A DNA stretch of 64,000 nt, from positions 62,001 through 126,000 of the forward strand of contig NZ_JACVEG010000003.1 of assembly GCF_014596725.1 (NCBI RefSeq), in the 5' to 3' direction. The translations under genes and the position numbers were made by a program. The notes beneath the pieces are model-generated. The model saw nothing but the letters and a program-made list of their open reading frames with translations, ran no database searches and was not told the DNA's origin. The DNA comes from Vibrio sp. Y2-5. Lineage in GTDB: Bacteria > Pseudomonadota > Gammaproteobacteria > Enterobacterales > Vibrionaceae. Positions 25,650-35,072 of the stretch are shown piece by piece; the first letter of the stretch is position 1, and each line of letters opens with the position of its first letter.

Positions 25650-28547
25650 TTAAACACTTATTCTCTCAACTCTATTTCGGCCATTGCGTTTCGCTTTAAG
25701 CAAAGCATGATCCGCAAGTTTCAAAAGGTCTTCATAACCTGAAAGATATTCGCTGCTTGAAACGCCAATACTGACTGTAATTCTCAACTGAGATGCCACA
25801 TTGTCAAAACTGTGCGCTTCTATTTCTGACCGTAGACACTCTAGATAGTCGTCTGATTGACGAGTATCACTGACAAATAAAAGGGTAAACTCTTCTCCAC
25901 CCCATCTGGCCAACAGTGTATTTGAGTCTATATGACGTTTTAGAACACTGACCACTTCTACAATGGCGTGGTCACCAACTAAATGTGAGTACTTGTCATT
26001 AATACGTTTAAAGTGGTCGATATCAAGCACTGCAAGTTGCAATACTTCGCCACTATCTCTCGCAGCATCAAACAATTCTTTAAGTTTTGAGTCAAATGCT
26101 CTTCGGTTAGCTAAGCCCGTTAACTCATCTTCATGAGAGAGCTTTTCAAACATGGTTGCCTGAGAGCGAAGTTCATACGTTTGCAAGGCGACCTGCTGCT
26201 TCAGGCGCTTCTCACTACTCTTCAAACTCTGAATGCGCCATAAAACACCGGAACCGATCAAGACAAACATTGAAAGAATGAAAAATGCGATGACTTCTTT
26301 TCTCTGCCAGAACAAAGGTTCTACATCAAATTCATAAAGCACTTTAGCTTGCGTCCAATTGCCATAAGGATAACGAGCACTGACAAGAAACTTATAGTGA
26401 CCTGGATGCAAATTCGTAAACTCGGCGGTACGGGAATTTCTGCGTTCTGACCACTCATTATCAAAACCATCCAACTTAGTTCGATACTGTATTCGCTCAG
26501 ACATCACATACCCCAATCCAACATAGTTAATTGACACTCTGCTCGTTCCGGCTGGAACGACAGGCGTCGATTCTGGATTAATATAATCCGAATCAAAACG
26601 AACCGACTGCAACACCAGAGGTAATGGGTTACTACTCAACGTATGTAATTTATTCGGATGGATTGAAGCGACACCCTTCGCAGTTGCAAAATATATCGCG
26701 CCACTGCTGAGTTTTGCTGAAGCAGGATTCGACCCGCCATTTGCTTGGCTACTCGCCATGCCGTCGGTTTCATCAAAGTGCTCAAACACAATGCTTGATT
26801 CATTACCGTCGGCGACTTCATGAGCTTTGGCAACATTGATCTTCCAGATCCCCCGATTACTCGAAAGCCAGAAGTAGCCATCGTTATCTTTTTGAATCTG
26901 GAAAAACTTATCGATTGCCAAACCTTGGGGACGTCCGACAAGCGCACTAGATTGGTCAGACAATCGATAGCGGATTATCCCCCTATCTGTGGCAATCCAC
27001 ACGTAATCAGGTTCGATGTAGAAGCCGAACGCATATTGAGCCTGTTCAAGCTGCTCTAGTTCTAAGTTAACAAATTTACCTTTGTCCCAATACCCAACAC
27101 CAACACCTGTTCCAACCCAAATATGACCTAACTCATCTTCTGCTAAAGCCATGACATAATCGTCACTTAGGCCATTCTGCTGAGTAAAATGTTGCATCGT
27201 TCCATCTGGCTGTCTCTTAACTAAACCAAATGGGGTTCCTATCCATAAATTGTGTTGAGTATCTTCTAAAATCGCACGAACTTCGTTGGTTGGCAGCCCC
27301 TCTTTCTCACTTAAAACGGGCTCAATGGCTCCATTACTCCATTTCATCAAACCTTGTTGATAAGTACCAACCCAAGTTTTACCGTCTGAAGCGTGTGCCA
27401 TACTCAACACCGACAAAGAAACATCGTCTTTTACGGCTGGCTCTGCACTATTTTGTTTGAGGATACTAAGACCAGTGCTTGAACCCACTAACAGCGTTTC
27501 TTCCGAGATAGGTAACAAAGCACGAACATAATTACCCACCAGGCCTCTATCTTGACTAATGGTCATAAAAGGTGCGTTACGAAGTCGAATCAATCCACCA
27601 TTTGTACCGACCCAAATACTTCCTTCAATGTCTTGGTACCAAGAAAGCACGCGATTATTTGGTAAGCCTTTGCTGGTATCCAAAAACTCAAGAGTATTAT
27701 CCGATAAACGAGCTAAGCCTTTATTGATGGTACCCAACCAGATGTTTCCAGCAGAATCCTGCTCGACAACCGTGACAACCGTCTTATCAATTCTCGGATC
27801 AATCAGAGACAATTCTTTTCCCTCATAGCGCCAAGCACCACGGTTTGTTCCTAGAAGAAGATCCCCGTTATGAGCCAACGAAAGGTAATAAACTTTATCA
27901 AACTGGGTAGTTTCAATTCTCGTAGAGGAATGCTCAGAAAGCAGGTACAAGCCTTTCTTAGTAGCAGCAAATATCTCATTCGCACTGTTTTTGATCAGTC
28001 TGTAAGCACTGATATTTTCTAAAACCCAGACACTCTCTCCATAGGAATGGTCTGCCTTTTTTTGTCTGCGAACGACACCCTGACCTTCTATCGCTAACCA
28101 TTGATTGCCTGCATCATCGAGCAATACATGATTAACCATACTCGGAGCTGCGTTTTGTGCTAGCCAATTAAACCCAACTCTTAAACTCAAGCTCCCTCGT
28201 GCACCACCAACCCACAGCGCATTGTTATTATCGGAAACCAAAGCACGAGTGCCCGAGTCCAACATATGTGTAATAGGGCTACGGTCAAAAAGCTTGAACT
28301 CCAAACCGTTATATCTCGCAACCCCCTCCCATGTGGCAAACCAAAGATAGCCATCCTGAGTTTGAGCAATCGCATTAATACTGTTATGAGGTAGTCCCTC
28401 TGTCGAAGTCCATGTATCTACATAGTAGTCAGACAATGAATTAGATGTTGTAGGTTGAGCTTTCGCCCAAACCAAAACAGAAGACAGAGTCCACAAAAGA
28501 GTGACAATGATAAAACGACTGAACGATGAATATTGGCAAGAGATCAT
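25650..28547 (-). CDS. Two-component-type beta-propeller diguanylate cyclase (GGEEF)
   Basis: A 965-residue membrane c-di-GMP synthase. Order: signal/N-terminal hydrophobic segment; about 650 residues of Reg_prop repeats forming periplasmic beta-propellers (first unit with STEGLPHNSINAIAQTQDG, later units with the pattern DxxGxxWxGT); a Y_Y_Y domain (about 650-740); a membrane helix (VIAFFILSMFVLIGSGVLW); a coiled linker; and a C-terminal cyclase domain with RWGGEEF near residue 880. The I-site position reads DSNT, so classic product inhibition is absent. The ligand is unknown. Its own promoter lies in the long gap before 29043. Confidence 0.92.
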   Translation of the reverse strand: MISCQYSSFSRFIIVTLLWTLSSVLVWAKAQPTTSNSLSDYYVDTWTSTEGLPHNSINAIAQTQDGYLWFATWEGVARYNGLEFKLFDRSPITHMLDSGTRALVSDNNNALWVGGARGSLSLRVGFNWLAQNAAPSMVNHVLLDDAGNQWLAIEGQGVVRRQKKADHSYGESVWVLENISAYRLIKNSANEIFAATKKGLYLLSEHSSTRIETTQFDKVYYLSLAHNGDLLLGTNRGAWRYEGKELSLIDPRIDKTVVTVVEQDSAGNIWLGTINKGLARLSDNTLEFLDTSKGLPNNRVLSWYQDIEGSIWVGTNGGLIRLRNAPFMTISQDRGLVGNYVRALLPISEETLLVGSSTGLSILKQNSAEPAVKDDVSLSVLSMAHASDGKTWVGTYQQGLMKWSNGAIEPVLSEKEGLPTNEVRAILEDTQHNLWIGTPFGLVKRQPDGTMQHFTQQNGLSDDYVMALAEDELGHIWVGTGVGVGYWDKGKFVNLELEQLEQAQYAFGFYIEPDYVWIATDRGIIRYRLSDQSSALVGRPQGLAIDKFFQIQKDNDGYFWLSSNRGIWKINVAKAHEVADGNESSIVFEHFDETDGMASSQANGGSNPASAKLSSGAIYFATAKGVASIHPNKLHTLSSNPLPLVLQSVRFDSDYINPESTPVVPAGTSRVSINYVGLGYVMSERIQYRTKLDGFDNEWSERRNSRTAEFTNLHPGHYKFLVSARYPYGNWTQAKVLYEFDVEPLFWQRKEVIAFFILSMFVLIGSGVLWRIQSLKSSEKRLKQQVALQTYELRSQATMFEKLSHEDELTGLANRRAFDSKLKELFDAARDSGEVLQLAVLDIDHFKRINDKYSHLVGDHAIVEVVSVLKRHIDSNTLLARWGGEEFTLLFVSDTRQSDDYLECLRSEIEAHSFDNVASQLRITVSIGVSSSEYLSGYEDLLKLADHALLKAKRNGRNRVERISV

Positions 28548-29042
28548 TTAACGTTTGATTTCCTTATCTAGTAACGTTAACCACATCGAAATTTCTTATG
28601 ATTCTACCAATAGATATCACCACGCTTAATAAAAAAAGTCTACGAGAAGATACAAAGACAGTTGGAAAGCTCACTAATGTATTGAACTATTACTGAACAA
28701 AGTGATGGAAACACAGATTTTCAGTGAACACCTCTTCCTCCTCCAATCCTTAGAAACTCATATAAAGAGCCCGAACCGGTAACATCACCTACTCAATATG
28801 CAATCCAGCTGTTTGCGGTAGGAATGATTAAGGCTACAAAGTGTTTACGAGTTACTTCACAAATATTAACTCAAACTGTATATTTCAATCACAGCAAAAT
28901 ATTTTTGGTCAGTAATTGATACATTTATATAAATAGAACTATAAATATATACGTGGCAGTAAAGATACTTTTGTTATTTGGTAGTTCTCGTTTCGATAGC
29001 TAATGCCTAAAAGATAAGTTAAACAACTGCTCAATAATCTGG
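28548..29042. other. 495-base gap between divergent GGDEF genes
   Basis: No coding region, RNA gene or repeat could be recognised. The part 28860-28960 is strongly AT-rich and probably carries the promoters of both divergent cyclase genes. Confidence 0.4.
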
Positions 29043-30419
29043 ATGCTTAATTACGTGTCATATAACAAGAAAACAGATTTAATTTTTGCTCTAATTTCCG
29101 TTGCTTTTTTTGCAATTGCTACGCCAATTTCAATAGCAATAAAAAATCATTACGTCGGTCAAGAATCGAGAAAAGTGGAAACGGTTGTTGCGAACAATAT
29201 CTCTCTTGTTCGCTCCAACTTTGAAGCTGCCATTTTTATGGATACTTTTCTTGCCGATAGCTTGGCAACCTTAATCACCATTGATCCGAGCGCCTCGTTT
29301 AAAAAATGGAATTTGATCGCAAGCCAGCTTTTGAGTAAATCCCAACATGTACGGAATGTGACGGCTTCACCGAACAATGTGATTACCTACATTTATCCCC
29401 TTAAGGGGAACGAATCAGCCTTAGGGGTTGATCTGTCACGTATTCCAGAGCAATACAAAGCCATTCAATTGGCTAAGCAAAATCAACACCTATATATCGA
29501 TGGTCCGGTCAATCTGGTACAAGGCGGAAAAGGCCTGATCGCTCGCTATCCAATATTTTCAGATTTCCCATACAACAAAGCCTACTGGGGCACAGTCAGT
29601 GTCGTTATCGATTACGAAAAATTAATGGAAAATAGTGGCATTTACGACGTTATCGACGCGGACATTGCAATTAGAAACGTAACTGGTGTACCGAAGTTGC
29701 TCTATGGTGAGATGGAAACCTTTGATAAACCAGATATTCAGCACTTCATCAACTTGCCTTATGGGCGCTGGCAATTAGTGGCCAAATATAATCTTAGTGA
29801 TAGTCCACATCTAACATTCATCGAACAAGCTATCATCTCGATCGAGATATTTACAATATTGCTGATTTATGCGCTGTTTTTCTTAGTGTATCGAAACTAC
29901 AAAACCATTCATAAAGCCGCAATGCAGGACGAATTAACTCATCTTCCAAACCGGCGTTATATCAATAAGTTGCTGAAGAAAATGTCTAATCGAGGTGACA
30001 ACGGACAATTTTTCACCCTCCTAAGCATCGACGTAAACGACTTCAAGTTAGTGAATGATAATTTTGGACATGATGTCGGAGATAGATTTTTGCAATTCGT
30101 CGGTATGAAGTTGAAAGAACATGTTCGCAATACAGACACAGTTGCAAGAATTGGTGGAGATGAATTTCTCGTTATTTTGAATAACATGTACCTCCCAGAG
30201 AAGGTAAACAAGGTGTCACAATCGATTAAAGACAAAATAGAAAGTGAATCGTTTTACCATAACAACATAGAAATCAAACCTAGCTTGAGTATTGGTTACG
30301 CGATTTATAACGATAAAAACATCGATATTGATACTTTGATTACCAAGGCTGACCACGCTATGTATCTCAACAAAAACGCCAACGCGTTTTCTAAAAATAG
30401 TTTCAGCGATACCATTTAA
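29043..30419 (+). CDS. CHASE-type sensor diguanylate cyclase (GGDEF)
   Basis: A 458-residue inner-membrane c-di-GMP synthase. Order: membrane helix (LIFALISVAFFAIATPISIAI), a periplasmic domain (about 40-260) with the CHASE-like pattern (KWNLIASQLLSKSQHVRNV, AYWGTVSVVIDYEKLM), a second membrane helix (IFTILLIYALFFLVY) and GGDEF at about residues 371-375. An intact inhibitory I-site RNTD lies five residues before it, so this enzyme should be product-inhibited. It is monocistronic and divergent from the propeller cyclase. Confidence 0.9.
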   Translation: MLNYVSYNKKTDLIFALISVAFFAIATPISIAIKNHYVGQESRKVETVVANNISLVRSNFEAAIFMDTFLADSLATLITIDPSASFKKWNLIASQLLSKSQHVRNVTASPNNVITYIYPLKGNESALGVDLSRIPEQYKAIQLAKQNQHLYIDGPVNLVQGGKGLIARYPIFSDFPYNKAYWGTVSVVIDYEKLMENSGIYDVIDADIAIRNVTGVPKLLYGEMETFDKPDIQHFINLPYGRWQLVAKYNLSDSPHLTFIEQAIISIEIFTILLIYALFFLVYRNYKTIHKAAMQDELTHLPNRRYINKLLKKMSNRGDNGQFFTLLSIDVNDFKLVNDNFGHDVGDRFLQFVGMKLKEHVRNTDTVARIGGDEFLVILNNMYLPEKVNKVSQSIKDKIESESFYHNNIEIKPSLSIGYAIYNDKNIDIDTLITKADHAMYLNKNANAFSKNSFSDTI

Positions 30420-30530
30420 ATAAACTCGCAGTAAAGATGTTCAACATAGATAGTCGCCTGAAGACAATGTTGTTGATTCATGTGACTTCAACGGATTTCA
30501 TCAAGTTGTTTTGGTTTAAATCAGCTAATA

Positions 30531-30575
30531 AATACGCACCAAAGCGACACTAGCTTTGTCACGTTGGTGCGTATT
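30531..30575. terminator. Hairpin between convergent GGDEF gene and aguA
   Basis: The arms AATACGCACCAA (30531-30542) and TTGGTGCGTATT (30564-30575) pair perfectly, with an inner stem AAAGC/GCTTT. T runs are short on both sides; it is probably a shared terminator. Confidence 0.65.
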
Positions 30576-30599
30576 GTTGTTTAATCTTACGATTTGGAG

Positions 30600-31694
30600 T
30601 TAGCTAAGACTTGGAACTTGCTGCGTAATACAGTGAATATTTCCGCCACCTAGAAGTATTTCTCTGGCGTTCACACCAATCACTTCATATCCGGGAAATG
30701 CTTCCTCCAACACACCTTTGGCAAGTGCATCATTATTGGCATCCAGCAAAGGAAAAACGATTCGACCATTTGTGATGAGGAAGTTTGCATAAGATGCGGC
30801 AAGGCGTTCTCCAGTTTCTCGCACCATACCTTCACTTTGATCGATGCCAAAGGCTTCATGCTCTTCAATATAAAGAGGACCTGGCATTGGCAATTTGTGA
30901 ACCTTGATTGACCGCCCTTTTGCATCAAGTTGAGTGCTCAACACATCATAAGCATTCCGGCTAATCACATATTGAGGATCACTTACATCCTCACACCAAG
31001 TTAGGGCAACTTCTCCAGGGTTCACCACGTGCAATATATTATCGATATGGCCGTTGGTTTCATCGTTGTATAGTCCGTTAGGCAACCAAATCACTTTCTC
31101 TGCACCAAGATATGCTAGCAATAATTCTTCAATCTCAAGCTTCGATAGATGTGGATTTCGACTTGGGTGAAGCAAGCACTCTTCTGTGGTGTAGATAGTA
31201 CCGTCACCGTCACTATGGATTGAGCCACCTTCCAATACAAGTGGCGCTTTAAATAGGTTATCGCCAGTGATGTTTGCCATTTTGTCCGCAACAACGTCAT
31301 CCAAATCCCACGGGAAATACAAACCATCGTTCAATCCCCCCCAGGCATTAAAATGCCAATCTACACACATACGCTGCCCATTGTCATTCACTAAGTACGT
31401 TGCCCCAATGTCTCGCATCCAGCAATCGTTGTAGGACATCTCCACAACTTTTATGTGATCCGATAACTGAGAACGGGCGTTTGCATATTGCTCACGTGCA
31501 ACCAGCATCACCACCTGAGTCGTTTGAGAGATCGCGTGAGCAACTTCTACAAATGCTTGCTGCGCCAGTTTTCCACTAAACCGCCAGTTGTCACCGCGAA
31601 TTGGCCAAGCCATCCAGACTTCACTTTGTGGTTCATGTTCACCGGGCATACGAAAACCAAAATCTTTAGGAAAGCCCTCAATAATTTTGCTCAT
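30600..31694 (-). CDS. aguA: Agmatine deiminase
   Basis: Converts agmatine to N-carbamoylputrescine and ammonia. It has 364 residues in the pentein fold. Diagnostic blocks: WMAWPIRGDNWR near the N-terminus, YNDCWMRDIGATYLV, LEGGSIHSDGDGT with a catalytic acid, NGHIDN with the catalytic His, and the nucleophile Cys355 in LLGGGNIHCIT. The start overlaps the permease stop by 4 bases (ATGA), so it is the third gene of an aguB-permease-aguA operon. Confidence 0.95.
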   Translation of the reverse strand: MSKIIEGFPKDFGFRMPGEHEPQSEVWMAWPIRGDNWRFSGKLAQQAFVEVAHAISQTTQVVMLVAREQYANARSQLSDHIKVVEMSYNDCWMRDIGATYLVNDNGQRMCVDWHFNAWGGLNDGLYFPWDLDDVVADKMANITGDNLFKAPLVLEGGSIHSDGDGTIYTTEECLLHPSRNPHLSKLEIEELLLAYLGAEKVIWLPNGLYNDETNGHIDNILHVVNPGEVALTWCEDVSDPQYVISRNAYDVLSTQLDAKGRSIKVHKLPMPGPLYIEEHEAFGIDQSEGMVRETGERLAASYANFLITNGRIVFPLLDANNDALAKGVLEEAFPGYEVIGVNAREILLGGGNIHCITQQVPSLS

Positions 31695-33082
31695 GCTATA
31701 CCTCTCACACTTGAGGATTTAGTTTGAGAATAAGCACGCTTTAGAAGCAACTCACCAATCATAATTGTTGCAATAACACCCACCAATACTGGCCCTGTGT
31801 ACTGCCAATCTATCGTACCAGCTATCACATCAGGAAAGATGAAAAGAACCACTGCCTGAAGAATAATGAGCAAGCAAATCAAAGTCATAACTGCCTGTAC
31901 CATTATGCCACCTGGAGCTTTAAAGGGACGTGGACAAGCAGAATCTGATAGTCGAAGTTTTAGGTAAGCTGGGAACATGAATAGGTACGGCATTAAGAAC
32001 ACACAGCTAGAGAAAGCGAAGATAGACCAGAACAGTTCATCGTTACTATTAGCAAAGAACGCATAAATTACAATGACAGCGCTGGAAACCATACCCGTAC
32101 ACACATTAGCCCCTACAGGTGTTTTATAACGGCTAGAAGTTTTACCTAGAACTTCTGGAAGCTCTCCCTCTCTTGCGGATTCGGCAGCAGCACGACTTGA
32201 TCCCATCGTCCAACTCACCATATTACCGATGAAAGTAATCAAAGTGACGACGCCTAATGCCATAGTCATAAAATGACCGAATGCACCGTCACCGAACAAG
32301 ACTCTTAACGTATCGATAATTCCAGTTACCAATCCGACTTCTTCGACTGGTAGTGCCATTAGAATGCCCAAAGTACCAATCACATAAAGTAAAGCAGTTA
32401 CCGTTATTGCTAGGAAGACCACTTTCGGCATCTGTTTAACATCTTTCATCTCTTTGGTCATTGTGGCAACCAATTCAAAGCCCATAAGGTTGAAAACCAA
32501 AGCAGGAAGAAAGGCGACTCCTGAGTCAAAAGAAGGCAAAACTGCTTCAAAACTGAATTCATTCGCCAAACCATGATTTGCGGCATAGATGAAACCACCG
32601 ATACCTAACACTGAAATGATGATCACTTTCAATACAGCACAGAAGTTTGTTACCCAAACACCAATATCTACAGAGATATTGCACACCCATACCGTTAACC
32701 AAGTTAGAGCAATACACATTGCGACTTGAGCAAACAATGAAAGTTCTGGAACAAACAGTTCGGCAAACGTACCAGCGAACAAGATATATACTGCGGGCAT
32801 CCACAATCCAACGTTAATCCAATAGAACCAAGTGGTACGAATCGCCCAACTGGAGCCGAATGCTCGTTTAACCCAATCGTATATCCCACCTTCACCCGGA
32901 TAGGCAGAGCTGAGTTCAGAAGTAATTAAACCGTATGGCAGTACAAATACCACCAAAATTAACGCCCACCATCCTAGCGAGCTAACCCCAATAGATGCAG
33001 ATGCTGTTAGAGTATCCACTACTAACACTGCACATAGGCTAAATAGTGCTAAAGGCGTTACGCCCATTTTTTTGTCTTCCAT
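31691..33082 (-). CDS. APC-family amino acid/polyamine permease (probable agmatine-putrescine transporter)
   Basis: About 463 residues and 12 predicted membrane helices, in the APC superfamily. The N-terminal motif (SASIGVSSLGWWALILVVF, PGEGGIYDWVKRAFG) resembles glutamate/GABA and polyamine antiporters. Substrate assignment as agmatine, possibly in exchange for putrescine, comes from its position between aguB and aguA. I use ATG 33082, preceded by AGGACT; the longer frame from 33109 would overlap aguB by 17 bases. Confidence 0.85.
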   Translation of the reverse strand: MEDKKMGVTPLALFSLCAVLVVDTLTASASIGVSSLGWWALILVVFVLPYGLITSELSSAYPGEGGIYDWVKRAFGSSWAIRTTWFYWINVGLWMPAVYILFAGTFAELFVPELSLFAQVAMCIALTWLTVWVCNISVDIGVWVTNFCAVLKVIIISVLGIGGFIYAANHGLANEFSFEAVLPSFDSGVAFLPALVFNLMGFELVATMTKEMKDVKQMPKVVFLAITVTALLYVIGTLGILMALPVEEVGLVTGIIDTLRVLFGDGAFGHFMTMALGVVTLITFIGNMVSWTMGSSRAAAESAREGELPEVLGKTSSRYKTPVGANVCTGMVSSAVIVIYAFFANSNDELFWSIFAFSSCVFLMPYLFMFPAYLKLRLSDSACPRPFKAPGGIMVQAVMTLICLLIILQAVVLFIFPDVIAGTIDWQYTGPVLVGVIATIMIGELLLKRAYSQTKSSSVRGIA

Positions 33083-33092
33083 GACACCAGTC

Positions 33093-33968
33093 CTATAGTT
33101 GTCCATCAAGTGTTAGAAGGTGCTTGTATTGCTCTGGGCGTCTGTCTCTGAACAGCCCCCATGCACTTCGTTGGAATGCAATTTCGTCTAGGTCGAACTC
33201 GTGAACGAGAATACCTTGAGTTTCGCGGTCGGCTTTTGCCAAAATTTCACCGTTGTAATCAGCAATGAATGATGAGCCAAAGAAGTTGATTTCTAAATCA
33301 CGAGTTTGTGCCTGTTCACGACCAATGCGGTTGGAAGCAATGACTGGCATAACATTAGAAGCAGCATGACCTTGCATTGCATTTTGCCATGCTGGTTGAG
33401 AATCGAGTTGCGGCTGACTTGGTTCGCTACCAATAGCCGTTGGAAAAAACAGAAGTTCCGCGCCTTGAAGAGCCATACTTCTTGCTGTTTCTGGGAACCA
33501 TTGATCCCAACAGATACCCACACCAATACGACCATAACGTGTATTCCAAACTTTGAAGCCAGTATCACCAGGGCTGAAATAATATTTTTCTAGGTAACCG
33601 TCACTATCTGGAATATGTGTTTTGCGGTAAACCCCCAATAAAGAACCGTCTGCATCAATCACTGCAACAGAATTGAACTTGACGTTCCCTGCTCTCTCAA
33701 ACCAGCTGAAAGGCAGAACAACTTGCAGTTCTTTAGCGAGGGCAGTAAGTCTTTTAAAAGTGTCATTTTCTTCCAGAGTTGAAGCCAACTTGTGGTAACC
33801 CTCGCTAATTTCAATACAAAAATACGGCGTTTCGAATAGCTCCTGTAAAAGAATGATTTGTGCACCTTGTGCAGCAGCTTCACGTACAAGCTGTTCAGCT
33901 CTTGCGACATTATCATCAATATTCCACGAACATGGCATCTGAGTCGCGGCAACAGTGACTTTTCTCAT
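33093..33968 (-). CDS. aguB: N-carbamoylputrescine amidase
   Basis: Nitrilase-superfamily enzyme hydrolysing N-carbamoylputrescine to putrescine, CO2 and ammonia. It has 291 residues, the standard length. The catalytic triad is visible as Glu43 (LLQELFETPYF), Lys116 (VYRKTHIPD) and Cys153 (GVGICWDQWFPE). The family-specific SDGYLEKYYFSPGDTGF is present. It is the first gene of the agmatine operon, divergent from the LysR gene. Confidence 0.95.
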   Translation of the reverse strand: MRKVTVAATQMPCSWNIDDNVARAEQLVREAAAQGAQIILLQELFETPYFCIEISEGYHKLASTLEENDTFKRLTALAKELQVVLPFSWFERAGNVKFNSVAVIDADGSLLGVYRKTHIPDSDGYLEKYYFSPGDTGFKVWNTRYGRIGVGICWDQWFPETARSMALQGAELLFFPTAIGSEPSQPQLDSQPAWQNAMQGHAASNVMPVIASNRIGREQAQTRDLEINFFGSSFIADYNGEILAKADRETQGILVHEFDLDEIAFQRSAWGLFRDRRPEQYKHLLTLDGQL

Positions 33969-34074
33969 TTTATTCCCTTAATTGATAGTCAAAACTTGTA
34001 GATATTTTTAACCCTTGTTAGGTTATTATTGAAATGCAAAATTTTTATTTTTATATGAGAGATTTCGATAACTT

Positions 34075-34968
34075 ATGGATATGGATATCAACCAGTTGCG
34101 ATTGCTCGTCGTACTGGAAAAAGAAAGAAACTTATCAAAAGCTGCCCAGAAAATGTTTATGAGTCAATCTGCTGCAAGCCATGTGCTTTCAAAGCTGAGA
34201 GACCGTTTTGATAACCCGCTTTTTATTAAAACTCGCAAAGGGATGGAGCCCACACCTTTGGTTCAAATGCTGTTGCCAGACATTCAAAAAGGGCTATCTT
34301 CCATCGATATGGCATTTGCTAAAACCAAACCTTTTAACCCGAGCGTGGATGCAAAAACGTTTTACATTGGCGCAATTGATTACTTTGAGTTTTATGCTTT
34401 ACCGCGTCTAGGAAAGGCACTGGAAAAGAACGCACCAAACGTCAGAATCGCAATTGAAATCCTTTCTGAAAACATGCAGATGGAACGTGTTGAACAAGGG
34501 CATATAGACTTAACCTTGGGTGTTGATCATTTGCAATCTATGCCTCGATATTACCATCGGTATCACTGGCTCACTGACCCGTACGTTGGGATTGTTGCAA
34601 ATAACAACCCACTACCCAACAAGCTGAATTTTAAAACTTTTCTTCAGACTCCACAGATACACTTACCTTTGATCAACTCCGGAGCCGATCCCATTGAACG
34701 ATGGTTGCTGGAGCAACATCAGGCACGTCAAATTTCGATGATTGTGCAAAGTTATGCTGTAGGTGGGTTGGTTACATCAAATACCAGTAATTTAATGTGC
34801 GTTCCCCTTAGAATAGCGACTGAACTATGCAAAATGCTACCAGTTAGAATTGTGGAGTTACCCCCAAACATACCCGAATTATCGCTGAGTATTTTTACCC
34901 ATCAGCTTTACGATAGCCAAGACAGCGTTCAATGGCTTATTAGAGAGGTTCAGAAATGCATTCTATAG
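34075..34968 (+). CDS. LysR-family regulator, probably of the agmatine operon
   Basis: 297 residues. The N-terminal winged HTH shows LSKAAQKMFMSQSAASHVLSK and FIKTRKGMEPT, followed by a substrate-binding domain of the LeuO/NodD-like type. It is divergent from aguB across a 106-base intergenic region, the typical LysR arrangement, so agmatine or a pathway intermediate is the likely co-inducer (inference). Confidence 0.9.
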   Translation: MDMDINQLRLLVVLEKERNLSKAAQKMFMSQSAASHVLSKLRDRFDNPLFIKTRKGMEPTPLVQMLLPDIQKGLSSIDMAFAKTKPFNPSVDAKTFYIGAIDYFEFYALPRLGKALEKNAPNVRIAIEILSENMQMERVEQGHIDLTLGVDHLQSMPRYYHRYHWLTDPYVGIVANNNPLPNKLNFKTFLQTPQIHLPLINSGADPIERWLLEQHQARQISMIVQSYAVGGLVTSNTSNLMCVPLRIATELCKMLPVRIVELPPNIPELSLSIFTHQLYDSQDSVQWLIREVQKCIL

Positions 34969-35010
34969 GTGAGTAATAAAGTCGTTGGGTATAATCAATG
35001 CGCCGAACCG

Positions 35011-35042
35011 AAAAACGGCTTACCTGCATCCGATAAGCCGTT
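35011..35042 (-). terminator. Terminator of the DUF5718/RutR-like operon
   Basis: The arms AACGGCTTA (35014-35022) and TAAGCCGTT (35034-35042) pair. The T run follows on the minus strand, so it serves the leftward genes; it may also stop the LysR transcript. Confidence 0.7.
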
Positions 35043-35072
35043 CTACATATTCATATGTAACAAGTGCCTGTT

